14,522 nt of DNA from Altererythrobacter sp. (GCA_023299945.1 JALZVZ010000037.1:1-14522), one strand, 5' to 3'. Positions 1 to 8,233 are shown, counted from the first letter of the stretch. Notes: generated from the sequence alone by a model not told the origin. Numbers and translations are program-made.

Positions 1-638
1 AATTCCAGCACTTGCGATGTGATCGCATCGGGTTTGAAACGCGGGCGGGGCGGCACCAATAATGCGCCCTCCAATGCCTCGCGGTTTTCTGCATCATAAT
101 TCCATTTGCCGCCTTCTGGCTTGTCGTCCCCATCCATCAAAAGCCCGGTTTTCCGGCGCATTTCGCGGTAGAAATGCTCCATGGTCAGCGCCTTGCGCCC
201 ATCTGCCCAATCGGCAAATTCGCTCTTGGTGGCAATGAAGCGATCATCGGGCAGGATAGTCACTTTGCAGGCAAATTTGTCTGGCCATTCTTCCAAAGAT
301 TGCTGAACGCGCCATTCGCTGGCCTCGGTCACACAGATTTCGGTGGGAGAGTGGCGTTCAATCGCGCGGGCGATTTCGCCGGTGAAGCTGCCCGCATTGT
401 CCGTATCGTCCAGCTTTGTGTAATCGACGCTCCAACCATCTGTGCGCAGCTGATCAGCAAAGTGGCGCATGGCGGCAAAGATCAGCGCGATTTTCTGCTT
501 GTGATGTTTGACGTAGGTCGCTTCGTCCCAGACCTCCATCATAACAATGCGCGCTGTGGTTTTATCGGCTCCGCGCAAAGCAGAAAGGCCATGGGTGAGC
601 TGATCGCCAAGGATCGGGATGAGAATTGTGTTAGACAT
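1..638 (-). CDS. PhrB-like (6-4) photolyase / cryptochrome-family protein, N-terminal part (truncated by window edge)
   Basis: This is the first 212 codons of a minus-strand gene that runs off the left edge. The protein begins MSNTILIPILGDQL and shows the N-terminal alpha/beta antenna-binding domain of the FeS bacterial cryptochrome/photolyase group (COG3046, Agrobacterium PhrB type). Recognisable stretches are HHKQKIALIFAAMRHFA (45-61), DDTDNAGSFTGE (77-88), EWRVQ (108-112), and ADGRKALTMEHFYREM followed by RRKTGLLMDG (145-170). Known members bind FAD and a 4Fe-4S cluster and repair (6-4) photoproducts using light; the FAD-binding and cluster-binding parts would lie beyond the window. The gene follows priA on the same strand. 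An in-frame ATG at 665-663 directly abuts the priA stop (TAAATG) and would add nine residues. I chose the ATG at 638 because the family usually starts one to three residues before the first beta strand. Neither start has a clear Shine-Dalgarno. The family call is firm; the exact lesion specificity is inferred. Confidence 0.88.
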   Translation of the reverse strand, partial: MSNTILIPILGDQLTHGLSALRGADKTTARIVMMEVWDEATYVKHHKQKIALIFAAMRHFADQLRTDGWSVDYTKLDDTDNAGSFTGEIARAIERHSPTEICVTEASEWRVQQSLEEWPDKFACKVTILPDDRFIATKSEFADWADGRKALTMEHFYREMRRKTGLLMDGDDKPEGGKWNYDAENREALEGALLVPPRPRFKPDAITSQVLE

Positions 639-665
639 GCCAACAGCTACGAAAGCGCGCGGCAT

Positions 666-2840
666 TTAGACGAAACTATAGGGATCAATATCAATCCCGA
701 CCCGCACACCCGGGGCAAAGTTCTGGCTGCTCGTCCAGCGGCGCAGCACGGCTTGCAAATTGGCGGAGCGCCTTGCGTTAATGAGGAACCGGTAGCGATA
801 CCGTCCGCGCAATAAGGCCAAGGGCGCAGGGGCCGGGCCGAGCACCATGACGTCATCCAGATTGGGCCGCGTGTCACCCAAACGATTGGCGGCTTGGCGC
901 GCCTCTTTCTCATCCTCAGCCGAGATAATGATCGCGGCCCAGCGCCCAAAAGGCGGCGCGCCGACCGATTTGCGCGCCTCTGTTTCGGCGGCATAAAAGG
1001 CATCGCGGTCACCATTGGCCAAGGCGGCGATTACAGCGGCATCGGGGTGGCGCGTTTGGATCAGAACTTCGCCCGGTTTCGCACCCCGGCCTGCGCGGCC
1101 TGCGACCTGTGCAACCTGTTGATAGGTGCGCTCTGCTGCGCGCAAATCACCGCCCTCTAGGCCCAAATCTGCATCCACTACGCCCACCAATGTGAGCTCG
1201 GGAAAGTGGAACCCCTTGGTTACCAATTGCGTGCCGACAATCACATCAACCGCGCCTGCTTCGGCGGCGGCAATAAAGGCGGCCGCGCGTTCGGGGGAGC
1301 CGAGCGTGTCCGATGTGGCGACCATGATGCGAGCATCGGGCAATATCTCGGCCACCTCATCCGCAATGCGCTCCACCCCCGGTCCGCAAGCGACGAGGCA
1401 ATCCGGCTCGCCGCAATCAGGGCAGGTTTCTGGCGGCGGCTTTTCATGCCCGCAATGGTGGCAGGCAAGGCGCCGCGATAAGCGGTGCTCGACCAGCCAT
1501 GCGCTGCAATTGGGGCATTGGAACCGGTATCCGCAATTGCGGCAAAGCGTTAGCGGGGCATAGCCGCGCCGGTTGAGGAACAGCAGAGATTGCTCGCCCT
1601 TGGCCAGTCGGTCTTCCAAGGCCGCCACGAGCGGTTTCGCTAACCAGCGCCCCCGTTCCGGCTCTTCCTGTGTCAGATCAATCGTATGGATCGTCGGCAA
1701 TTGTGCCCCGCCATAACGGCTGGCGAGGTCTAGTTTTTCGTAAACGCCGCTCTCGGCCATGGCGAGGCTTTCCAGCGCGGGTGTCGCGCTGGCCAATACC
1801 ACGGGAATTTTCTCATACCTTGCGCGCATGACGGAGACATCGCGGGCATTGTAACGCACGCCGTCATCCTGCTTGAAAGATACCTCATGCGCCTCATCGA
1901 CAACGATCAAGCCAAGCCGTGCATAGGGTAGGAATAATGCAGAGCGCGCGCCGACAACGACTTGCGCGTCACCGGAGGCGATGGCGCGCCAAGCCCTGCG
2001 GCGTTCGGTTGATTTCAATGACGAATGCCACAGAACAGGCGGCGTTCCGAACCGCTGCTCAAAGCGCACGAGGAAATTTTCCGTCAGCGCAATTTCTGGC
2101 AGCAACACCAGCACTTGGCGGCCTGCCCTAATCGCAGCGGCCATAGGCTCAAAATAGGTTTCGGTTTTGCCGGAGCCTGTGACCCCGTCGATGAGGAAAG
2201 GCGCGAAGTCTGCGGCTTCCACCGCTTCCACCAACCGGCCTGCAACCTCAGCCTGATCGCCGGAAAGTTCAGGCACATCAAAGTTCGGATCAGGCGCGGG
2301 GAAGGGGCGATCAATCGCGACCTCAATCGGCTCGATTAATCCAGCGCCCACCATGCCGCGCAATACGCCGTCAGATACGCCTGCGATTTCGGCCAGCTCG
2401 CGGATGGTGGCTTGTTCGCCCGGCAGCGCATCCAAGGCCTGCTGGCGTTGAGGCGTCATGCGCATCACGGGCAAATCGCCTTCTTCGACCAGCCGGTATT
2501 CGGTCATGGTGGTCGGCCCGTTCAGTGCCCCGCCGCTAGCGGTCACCATGCGTGCAACCGCCGACATTGGCGCGCAGTAATAATCGGCAGTCCATTCGAT
2601 CAGACGCCGCAAAGCGGATGAAAGTGGCGGTACCGGCATCACTTCTAAGATAGGGCGTAATTTATTGTCAGGAACCGTATTGGTTACAAGCTTGTCTGGC
2701 TCCCATACAATTCCGGTTATTTTTCTCGGCCCGAGAGGCGCAAGCACCACGCTGCCAATCGGCGCGCGCATCCCATCGGGCAGGCGGTAATCCAGCACGC
2801 CCAATGCAGCGTTGAAAACTAAAAGGCGTATACGTTGCAT
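666..2840 (-). CDS. priA: Primosomal protein N', replication-restart helicase PriA
   Basis: This 724-residue protein is a full-length PriA, the 3'-to-5' superfamily 2 DNA helicase that recognises abandoned forks and reloads the replisome. The N-terminal 3'-end DNA-binding domain (about 1-105) and a winged-helix segment (about 125-175) precede the helicase core. Visible motifs are Walker A GVTGSGKT (219-226), DEAH (315-318), the SATP motif (351-354), and motif VI QVAGRAGRG (578-586). Between the helicase lobes sit eight Cys in four CxxC-type pairs (433/436, 442/445, 460/463, 473/476) that bind two zinc ions. The ATG at 2840 is preceded on the minus strand by a G-rich stretch (complement of 2845-2849) that may act as ribosome binding site. 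The gene is divergent from the DUF4197 lipoprotein gene, and its stop abuts the photolyase gene, so the two are probably co-transcribed. No truncation or missing motif is seen. Confidence 0.98.
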   Translation of the reverse strand: MQRIRLLVFNAALGVLDYRLPDGMRAPIGSVVLAPLGPRKITGIVWEPDKLVTNTVPDNKLRPILEVMPVPPLSSALRRLIEWTADYYCAPMSAVARMVTASGGALNGPTTMTEYRLVEEGDLPVMRMTPQRQQALDALPGEQATIRELAEIAGVSDGVLRGMVGAGLIEPIEVAIDRPFPAPDPNFDVPELSGDQAEVAGRLVEAVEAADFAPFLIDGVTGSGKTETYFEPMAAAIRAGRQVLVLLPEIALTENFLVRFEQRFGTPPVLWHSSLKSTERRRAWRAIASGDAQVVVGARSALFLPYARLGLIVVDEAHEVSFKQDDGVRYNARDVSVMRARYEKIPVVLASATPALESLAMAESGVYEKLDLASRYGGAQLPTIHTIDLTQEEPERGRWLAKPLVAALEDRLAKGEQSLLFLNRRGYAPLTLCRNCGYRFQCPNCSAWLVEHRLSRRLACHHCGHEKPPPETCPDCGEPDCLVACGPGVERIADEVAEILPDARIMVATSDTLGSPERAAAFIAAAEAGAVDVIVGTQLVTKGFHFPELTLVGVVDADLGLEGGDLRAAERTYQQVAQVAGRAGRGAKPGEVLIQTRHPDAAVIAALANGDRDAFYAAETEARKSVGAPPFGRWAAIIISAEDEKEARQAANRLGDTRPNLDDVMVLGPAPAPLALLRGRYRYRFLINARRSANLQAVLRRWTSSQNFAPGVRVGIDIDPYSFV

Positions 2841-2911
2841 TATGCCCCCGCATTATGGGATGAAGGCGCAAATGACTACAGGCCAATGATAATATGGATG
2901 AGGGTACGCAC

Positions 2912-3607
2912 ATGAAAATTTCTAAGCAGTCGCAGATTGATCGCCGCATGATGTTGCGCGGAGGCGCGGCCAGTGCCCTGCTGCTGACGCTTCCCGCCTG
3001 TGCCAGCATTCCCGGCTTTGGCCTGACCGATGCAATCCAGCGCATTCTCTCGCTTTCCAGCCAGCGCGCCTTTGCTCGCTTGACCGAGCCTGATGGCTAT
3101 TGGGATAGCCAGATCGCGCAGGTTGGGCTGAGCAGTTTTCTTGGAGGATCGGGGAATTCGCTGGGTTCTTTGCTGACTTCTGGCCTGTTCAAAGGGCGGT
3201 TGCAAAGCGCCTTTGCCGGGATTGCGGAAAAAGGGGCGAATGCGGCGGCGCCAATTGTGACAGATGCGGTGCGCAATATCAGCATTGCGGACGCAGCGGC
3301 ACTGGTTGGCGGCGGGCCGACGGCGGCCACCAGTTTCTTGCAAGGACAGCTGGGCGACGGTCTGATTGGCGCGTTGGTGCCAGAGCTCGGGGGCGCGCTA
3401 AGTATCGCCTCTGACCCGCTTGTCGGCCAAGCGATCACGGCGCTGACCGGCAAGGATGTGAGCGCCATGGCAAACCGCGTCAGCAGCAGTGTTGACACTG
3501 CAATCTGGCGCGAGATCGGCGTGGAGGAGGCTGCAATCCGCGCCAATCCGCGCGCCACCAATGATCCGCTGCTGATTGGTGTGTTTGGCGCCGGTTCGGT
3601 TCTTTAA
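2912..3607 (+). CDS. DUF4197 family protein, probable Tat-exported lipoprotein
   Basis: The product is 231 residues and matches the DUF4197 family, whose biochemical role is unknown. Its N-terminus carries a twin-arginine pattern (RRMMLRG at 11-17), a hydrophobic stretch and a lipobox LPAC (27-30), so Cys30 is the likely lipidated residue. The residues after it (Ala, Ser) do not include the Asp that retains lipoproteins in the inner membrane, which suggests outer-membrane sorting. The mature part has the family layout: a helical region with QRAFARL, then a central IVTDAVRNISIADAAALVGGG segment followed by TAATSFL, and a C-terminal helix DTAIWREIGVEEAAIRANP. An in-frame ATG at 2894 would add six residues, but GAGGG at 2900-2904 sits at good distance from the ATG at 2912, so I chose the latter. 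The gene converges tail-to-tail with the DUF2490 gene with five bases between them. The family call is good; the Tat route is inferred. Confidence 0.88.
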   Translation: MKISKQSQIDRRMMLRGGAASALLLTLPACASIPGFGLTDAIQRILSLSSQRAFARLTEPDGYWDSQIAQVGLSSFLGGSGNSLGSLLTSGLFKGRLQSAFAGIAEKGANAAAPIVTDAVRNISIADAAALVGGGPTAATSFLQGQLGDGLIGALVPELGGALSIASDPLVGQAITALTGKDVSAMANRVSSSVDTAIWREIGVEEAAIRANPRATNDPLLIGVFGAGSVL

Positions 3608-3612
3608 AACCG

Positions 3613-4299
3613 TTAGAAGCGGGCGCCTAAGGTCACATTGGCAATATGCTGTGTGCGGTCTTCGCCGGGCCGAAAAGTGTGCTGGTTGAGATAGCCCGGC
3701 GTCAGCGAGAATTGCTTGCTGATCGGTACTGATACGCCCACGAAATTGCGCCAGACCACCACTTCATCGCTTTGAAAGCCAGCGGAATTGAGCGGGATGA
3801 ACGGCTCTGTGTAAACAATTAGATTGTTCGTCTCGCTAACCTTGGCGCGTACAGCAATTTGATTGCGGTAGCGCAGGGCAGTTCCGCCGGTTTCCTCCCA
3901 TGTTCGCTGTTCGAACCGATTGCGCGATGAAATCGTGACTGTGTCGTTGATCTCATGTTTGAGGTTCAATTCCTGGAAAAACCTGTGCTCATTGCTTTTT
4001 GCAGGTCCTTCTGGATCAGTCAGCACATAGGCATATCCGGCATAGACGCTTACGTCTTTGTCCACTTGATAGCCAATCGCGGGTCGAAGCAGCAATTGGC
4101 CAAGGCGTGATGCGTCATCGGTAAAGCGTTCCTGCGCTTCTAAGCGGATACGAAAATCCTTATCTGCTTCAATCGTCACCACTTGCGCTGTCCAGACGTT
4201 AAAATCTTCGTCTGTTGCTTTTGCTGCTGTCGCTGAAAATCCGGCCATTAGGCCAGCGGCTGCAGCGATGGCGGTAAGAAGATTTGGGGTGCGGCGCAT
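3613..4299 (-). CDS. DUF2490 family outer-membrane beta-barrel protein
   Basis: The product is 228 residues. The N-terminus is a classical Sec signal peptide (MRRTPNLLTAIAAAAGLMAG, cleavage probably in the ATAAKA region near residue 28). The rest alternates polar and hydrophobic residues in about ten predicted strands, with DUF2490 features: an early FNVWTAQVVTIEADKDFRIRLE-type strand pair, RPAIGYQ followed by VYAGYAYV, HRFFQELNLKHE, SRNRFEQRTWE, and an R-N-Q strand near residue 147. The chain ends in Phe (NVTLGARF), the usual recognition signal for the BAM outer-membrane insertion machinery. GGAG lies about eight bases before the ATG at 4299 (minus strand). The gene is divergent from the transaldolase gene across 155 bases. 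The function of DUF2490 proteins is not established; a small outer-membrane pore or structural barrel is the usual guess. Confidence 0.87.
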   Translation of the reverse strand: MRRTPNLLTAIAAAAGLMAGFSATAAKATDEDFNVWTAQVVTIEADKDFRIRLEAQERFTDDASRLGQLLLRPAIGYQVDKDVSVYAGYAYVLTDPEGPAKSNEHRFFQELNLKHEINDTVTISSRNRFEQRTWEETGGTALRYRNQIAVRAKVSETNNLIVYTEPFIPLNSAGFQSDEVVVWRNFVGVSVPISKQFSLTPGYLNQHTFRPGEDRTQHIANVTLGARF

Positions 4300-4425
4300 A
4301 TCTGGGGCTCCAATGAGACAATTTGTAGTCCGCGATGTATTGCCTCATTCTTCAGTTTCAACCATCAAATTGGGCATCTCGCGCCTACGCTGCTGGCAAC
4401 CCCCGCCAAGCTGTGCCAATCAGAA

Positions 4426-4440
4426 CTATCGATTCGATAG
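4426..4440. promoter_or_regulatory. Inverted repeat CTATCG-ATT-CGATAG before the transaldolase gene
   Basis: Two perfect 6-base arms are separated by 3 bases. The right arm ends inside the G-rich stretch 4439-4443 that is the only ribosome-binding candidate for the ATG at 4455. It could be a repressor operator or a small mRNA hairpin touching the ribosome site; a 3-base loop is tight for RNA. A chance palindrome of this size is possible. Confidence 0.3.
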
Positions 4441-4454
4441 GGGCGACCAGACCA

Positions 4455-5108
4455 ATGAAATTCTTTGCCGACACTGCTGAAATTGACGACATTAAAGAGC
4501 TTGCCGAAACAGGCTTGCTCGACGGCGTCACGACCAATCCCTCGCTGATCCACAAATCGGGCCGCGACTTTATGGAAGTGACCAGAGAGATTTGCGGGAT
4601 TACCGATGGGCCGGTCTCTGCAGAAGTCGTCGCTATGGATCACGCGACCATGATGAAAGAAGCAGAAGTGCTGCGCAAAATCGCGGATAATGTCTGCATC
4701 AAGGTTCCGCTTACGATCGATGGCCTCAAAACCTGCAAAGCGTTGAGCAGTGAGGGCACGATGGTCAATGTCACTCTGTGCTTCTCCGCCAACCAAGCCT
4801 TGCTTGCGGCAAAAGCGGGCGCAAGCTTTATCTCGCCATTCGTTGGGCGCCATGATGACAATGGTGTGGACGGTATGGAGTTGATCGAAGATATCCGCCT
4901 GATTTATGACAATTACGGATATGAAACCGAAATTCTCGTCGCCTCCGTGCGCCATGTCACCCATGTTTTGGAAAGTGCAAAGATCGGTGCCGACGTGATG
5001 ACCGCGCCGCCCAAAGTGATCAAAGCCTTGTTCAATCATGTGCTTACCGACAAGGGCTTGGCCGCGTTTGAGGCGGATTGGGCGAAGACTGGGCAGTCTA
5101 TTCTCTAG
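4455..5108 (+). CDS. tal: Transaldolase, short TalB/FSA-like class (pentose phosphate pathway)
   Basis: This 217-residue enzyme transfers the dihydroxyacetone unit of sedoheptulose 7-phosphate to glyceraldehyde 3-phosphate in the cytosol. The N-terminus [16 protein letters not shown] and the motif DGVTTNPSL (23-31) are diagnostic. The Schiff-base lysine is K83 in CIKVPLT (81-87). At the two positions that separate transaldolase from fructose-6-phosphate aldolase (Gln59 and Tyr131 in E. coli FsaA), this protein has Glu57 in SAEVV and Phe129 in ISPFVGR, as transaldolases do. I therefore call it transaldolase rather than FSA; this relies on aligning the motifs by eye. The open frame extends upstream to 4335, but the protein family begins at MKFFADT, so 4455 is the start. 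AGGGG at 4439-4443 is a distant ribosome-binding candidate (11 bases). The gene is divergent from the DUF2490 gene. No terminator is visible between its stop and cobT. Confidence 0.95.
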   Translation: MKFFADTAEIDDIKELAETGLLDGVTTNPSLIHKSGRDFMEVTREICGITDGPVSAEVVAMDHATMMKEAEVLRKIADNVCIKVPLTIDGLKTCKALSSEGTMVNVTLCFSANQALLAAKAGASFISPFVGRHDDNGVDGMELIEDIRLIYDNYGYETEILVASVRHVTHVLESAKIGADVMTAPPKVIKALFNHVLTDKGLAAFEADWAKTGQSIL

Positions 5109-5166
5109 GCGCTCACCGTGCCTGTGCTTTGATTTGATAGGTGGTTTTTCTCGCTTCAAAGACCAA

Positions 5167-5201
5167 GAGGCTACTTGAGGCCAGATGAGGCCAAACGAGA
5201 G
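5167..5201 (+). repeat. GAGGC motif repeated at exact 10-base spacing upstream of cobT
   Basis: GAGGC occurs at 5167, 5177 and 5187, and a degenerate GAGAG follows at 5197. The second and third units are nearly the same 8-mer (TGAGGCCA at 5176 and 5186). The spacing equals about one turn of the helix, so all copies face the same side of the DNA. The array lies 51 bases before the TTG start of cobT. It contains nothing resembling the B12 box of cobalamin riboswitches. Its role is unknown. Confidence 0.4.
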
Positions 5202-5251
5202 ATGACGCGAGATCAACCCCAAACGACGCTTTAGAAAGACGTGTAAACGCA

Positions 5252-7078
5252 TTGGCTGAAGAGACCCCTCTCGATAAATTCAAGGCTGCTCTAACTGGCG
5301 CGTCGCGTGCCATTGGGCGCGAGCCAGAGGTTGAGGTTGCGTGGAGCGCAGATGCGCCGAGCGAGGCGGGCAAGAATTTTCGCGTGCCTTTGCCCGGGCG
5401 CGGCCTACCGCCTGAACAAGTGGCCGAAGCGCGCGGCTTTGCTGACAGTTTTGCACTGAAATTGCGGCATCATAATGCTGGTTTGCATGCCATGGGCGCG
5501 CCGCCAGAACCGGTTGCCCGCGCATGTTATGACGCGATTGAAATGGTGCGCTATGAGGCGCTGGGTTCCAATAATTTCAGCGGTATACGGGAAAACCTTG
5601 ATAGCGCGTTAGAGGTTCGTACAGCTTCTGATCCGATCACCCGGGCCCAGAATGAAAGCGAAGTGCCCGTGCAAGGCGCTTTGGCTTTGCTGCTGCGGGA
5701 AAAACTCACTGGACAGGCTGTGCCTGATGCCGCTGCGCCTGCGGTCAATATGCTGCGCGATTGGATCGAGGAAGAGGCCGGTGACAGCTTCGATGATTTG
5801 GGTGAATTGCTGAACGATCAGAAGGCTTTTCAGAAGCTTAGCCTTAACATCCTCGAAAATCTCGACCTAACCCATCCTTCCGATAAGCCTGACGATGCCG
5901 ATGGCTCTGAGGACGAGGATGAGGAGGGCCAAGAGGAAGATCAGCAGGACGAGGACGAAGCCGAGGGCGAAGGCGATCCCAACACCGCTGAAATGGCGGG
6001 CGAAATGTCGGAAGGCGATGAGGAGGGCGACGGCGAGTCTGAAATGTCCTCCGACGATGAAATGGCGGAAGGCGAGCCGGGGGATGAGGGCGAGGAAGGC
6101 ATGATGCCTGTGCGCCCCGACCGGCCCAATACTGACTTTCCGATGGACCTTGATTACAAGGCCTTCACCGACAAATTTGACGAAGAAATCGCCGCCAATG
6201 ATCTGTGCGATGCGGAGGAATTGGACCGGCTGCGCGCTTATCTCGACAGCCAGCTAACTGGTCTTCAGGGGATTGTGACACGGCTGGCCAACCGCCTCCA
6301 GCGCCGCTTGATGGCGCAACAAAACCGCAGCTGGGATTTCGATCAGGATGACGGGATTATTGATGCCGCCCGCCTCTCCCGCGTCGTGGTCGCGCCGGGC
6401 ACTGCGCTGGCCTATAAGGTTGAGCGGGACATTGATTTTAAAGACACTGTCGTCACTCTGCTGATCGACAATTCAGGCTCGATGCGCGGGCGCCCGATCA
6501 GCATTGCGGCAATCAGCGCGGATATTATGGCGCGCACTTTGGAGCGTTGCGGGGTGAAAACCGAAATTCTCGGCTTTACCACGCGGGCTTGGAAAGGTGG
6601 CCAATCCCGCGAGGCATGGCTGGCCGATGGCAAGCCGCAAACGCCGGGCCGGCTGAATGATCTGCGTCATATCATCTACAAAAAGGCCGATGAACCATGG
6701 CGCCGCGCGCGGCGTAATCTCGGCCTGATGATGCGCGAGGGTCTGCTCAAAGAAAACATTGATGGTGAGGCTCTGCTATGGGCGCATAACCGCATGATGG
6801 GCCGCCAAGAAGATCGCCGCATCCTTATGGTGATTTCTGATGGTGCGCCGGTGGATGACAGCACTTTGTCTGTAAACACTGCTGGTTACCTCGAGGGCCA
6901 CCTTCGCAAAGTCATCGACTGGATCGAAAAAGTCTCGCCTGTTCAATTGGTTGCAATCGGCATTGGCCATGATGTGACACGCTATTACCGCCGCGCCGTG
7001 ACGATTATGGATGTCGAGCAATTGGGCGGTACGATTATCGAACAGCTCGCCGAATTGTTTGAGGATGAGAAGAAGTGA
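5252..7078 (+). CDS. cobT: Cobaltochelatase subunit CobT
   Basis: This 608-residue protein is the CobT subunit of the ATP-dependent aerobic cobaltochelatase. With CobS (AAA+) and CobN it inserts cobalt into hydrogenobyrinic acid a,c-diamide in the cytosol. The N-terminal CobT domain (about 1-205) includes [21 protein letters not shown] (50-70), [10 protein letters not shown] (71-80) and the [11 protein letters not shown] segment (125-135). Residues about 210-285 form a linker made almost only of Asp, Glu, Gly, Ser and Met. The C-terminal von Willebrand A domain carries the MIDAS motif DNSGS (406-410) and a later ISDGAPVDD. The start is TTG at 5252: the frame is closed by TGA at 5186-5188 and has no ATG between, and [14 protein letters not shown] agrees with the family start as I remember it. 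The ribosome site is weak. It is unusual that neither cobS nor cobN is present in the window. The gene meets the 149-residue gene tail-to-tail, with eight bases between. Confidence 0.96.
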   Translation: MAEETPLDKFKAALTGASRAIGREPEVEVAWSADAPSEAGKNFRVPLPGRGLPPEQVAEARGFADSFALKLRHHNAGLHAMGAPPEPVARACYDAIEMVRYEALGSNNFSGIRENLDSALEVRTASDPITRAQNESEVPVQGALALLLREKLTGQAVPDAAAPAVNMLRDWIEEEAGDSFDDLGELLNDQKAFQKLSLNILENLDLTHPSDKPDDADGSEDEDEEGQEEDQQDEDEAEGEGDPNTAEMAGEMSEGDEEGDGESEMSSDDEMAEGEPGDEGEEGMMPVRPDRPNTDFPMDLDYKAFTDKFDEEIAANDLCDAEELDRLRAYLDSQLTGLQGIVTRLANRLQRRLMAQQNRSWDFDQDDGIIDAARLSRVVVAPGTALAYKVERDIDFKDTVVTLLIDNSGSMRGRPISIAAISADIMARTLERCGVKTEILGFTTRAWKGGQSREAWLADGKPQTPGRLNDLRHIIYKKADEPWRRARRNLGLMMREGLLKENIDGEALLWAHNRMMGRQEDRRILMVISDGAPVDDSTLSVNTAGYLEGHLRKVIDWIEKVSPVQLVAIGIGHDVTRYYRRAVTIMDVEQLGGTIIEQLAELFEDEKK

Positions 7079-7086
7079 GTGCGAAG

Positions 7087-7536
7087 CTAGCTATCAGCGT
7101 GGACTTTCGTTGCTTGCCCGTCTTTGAAACACACGGTGTACAACATGAATTCTGACTCGAGTTCAAACGACATGTCCCAGTCTACCTGTTCTTTTCCCTC
7201 GGTATAAAAACCGAAACCGGCGAACTTTAATTGGTTGAATTTTTCTTCGTGCCCAAATTCAGTGAGTGTTTCTTGAAGTTTTGGTTGAGCCTTTGCTTTC
7301 CAAGCATCAAATTCCAAAATAACGCGTTCCCACGCTAACACTAGCTCTTTTGAGGGGCCTTCGTCTGTTCCGTCAATTGTTATACCGATATGCCCGACCG
7401 AAGTTTCAAAGTCATTTTCGGATTGCCAAACAGTGGTTCCGTCATGGCTGGAAAATGAAGACATGATTCCGAAAATCGGATGCACGAGCTCAGGCGCTTG
7501 GGGATCTGACTTGAACAGATTGAATAACCACCTCAT
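7087..7536 (-). CDS. Hypothetical 149-residue protein, A+T-rich, possibly acquired
   Basis: I do not recognise this protein with confidence. It is 149 residues, soluble and acidic, with no signal peptide or membrane helix. It starts MRWLFNLFKSDPQAPELVHP and has a short N-terminal beta-rich part (HPIFGIMSSFSSHDGTTVWQ, 19-38), a central amphipathic helix (about 84-110, LVLAWERVILEFDAWKAKAQ) and a C-terminal strand pair (FELESEFMLYTVCFKDGQ). The layout recalls small DUF6985- or DUF2262-like proteins often found near toxin or immunity loci, but this is only an impression. G+C counted by hand is 103 of 240 bases (43%) for 7141-7380, against about 62% in samples of cobT and the nitroreductase gene. 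It lies opposite to both neighbours, eight bases from the cobT stop and 37 bases from the nitroreductase start. It may be a single-gene insertion. The codon structure is consistent with a real gene. Confidence 0.72.
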   Translation of the reverse strand: MRWLFNLFKSDPQAPELVHPIFGIMSSFSSHDGTTVWQSENDFETSVGHIGITIDGTDEGPSKELVLAWERVILEFDAWKAKAQPKLQETLTEFGHEEKFNQLKFAGFGFYTEGKEQVDWDMSFELESEFMLYTVCFKDGQATKVHADS

Positions 7537-7573
7537 AGCACGAACCTAATATTTTTGAATTGAGAAATTACTA

Positions 7574-8233
7574 ATGAACGTAACCGAAGCCGTAAAATCC
7601 CGCCGTAGCGTCCGCGCTTTCACCGACACACCGGTTGAGCTGGAGACCATGCGCCGCGTTATGGACAGCGCGCGTTGGACAGCGTCTGGTTGCAATTATC
7701 AGCCGTGGGAAGCCACCATCCTCACCGGCCAGCCGCTGGCTAATTTCCAAGCGAAAATCGCTAAGGATGGCCCGACGGAAGGCGAATATGATTGGGCGGC
7801 GCCAGGCCAAGAAGAGCTGTATAAAAAACGCCTCAATGGCGTTTCAGCGGGTATGTTTGGCGCTCTGGGTATTGCCCGTGATGATACCGCTGGCCGCATG
7901 GCCGCAATGGGGCGCAACGCCACCAGTTTTGATGCGCCTGCGCTGCTGCTATGCTATTTTCCGCGTCTGATGAAAGAGGCGCAATGGTCGGACACGGGCA
8001 TGTGGCTGCAAACCATCGCGCTGCTGCTACGCGAAGAGGGGCTCGATAGCTGTTTCCAAGAATTTATGGGGCTCTATCACAAGTCGATCCGCGAATTCCT
8101 TAGCCTTGATGATGATCGTTATATGGTCTTTTGTGGCATGGCGATTGGCACCCGCGATGACGCAGCGCCAATCAATAATTTCGACCGTGAACGGGCCGAT
8201 TTGGACGATCAGGTGAAGTTTTTAGGGTTTTAG
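7574..8233 (+). CDS. Nitroreductase family FMN-dependent oxidoreductase
   Basis: The 219-residue product belongs to the nitroreductase fold family. These are FMN enzymes, usually homodimers, that use NAD(P)H to reduce nitroaromatics, quinones or related compounds in the cytosol. The phosphate-binding start SRRSVRAFTDTPVE (9-22), the SGCNYQPWE segment (38-46, substrate/FMN face), a Gly-rich GMFGALGIARDD helix, and the C-terminal MVFCGMAIGTRDDAAPINNF stretch are characteristic. The ATG at 7574 fits the family start; upstream there is only a weak purine stretch (TGAGAAA at 7561-7567). The gene is divergent from the A+T-rich hypothetical gene, and its promoter must lie in the 37 bases between them or overlap that gene. 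The physiological substrate cannot be told from sequence. After its stop there is no clear terminator before the CHAT operon leader. Confidence 0.93.
   Translation: MNVTEAVKSRRSVRAFTDTPVELETMRRVMDSARWTASGCNYQPWEATILTGQPLANFQAKIAKDGPTEGEYDWAAPGQEELYKKRLNGVSAGMFGALGIARDDTAGRMAAMGRNATSFDAPALLLCYFPRLMKEAQWSDTGMWLQTIALLLREEGLDSCFQEFMGLYHKSIREFLSLDDDRYMVFCGMAIGTRDDAAPINNFDRERADLDDQVKFLGF

Noticed and set aside
174-815. Plus-strand open frame of 213 codons
   Set aside because: It is antisense to the photolyase gene and the priA end; the minus-strand product matches a known family while this one has no recognisable features.
2837-2857. Direct repeat GCATTATG around the priA start
   Set aside because: Two 8-base copies 13 bases apart span the start codon; they are too short and A+T-simple to claim a function.
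2888-2893. GATAAT as -10 box of the DUF4197 gene
   Set aside because: No -35 element is found at a proper distance, and transcription would start almost at the ribosome site.
4455-5108. Fructose-6-phosphate aldolase (FSA) as the call
   Set aside because: The positions matching Gln59 and Tyr131 of E. coli FsaA are Glu57 and Phe129 here, as in transaldolase.
5109-5251. Cobalamin riboswitch before cobT
   Set aside because: No B12-box-like conserved sequence or long structured leader could be found; the gap is only 143 bases.
4365-5252. Minus-strand open frame of 295 codons over the transaldolase gene
   Set aside because: The plus strand encodes an unmistakable transaldolase; the antisense product is rich in His, Arg and Phe as shadow frames are.
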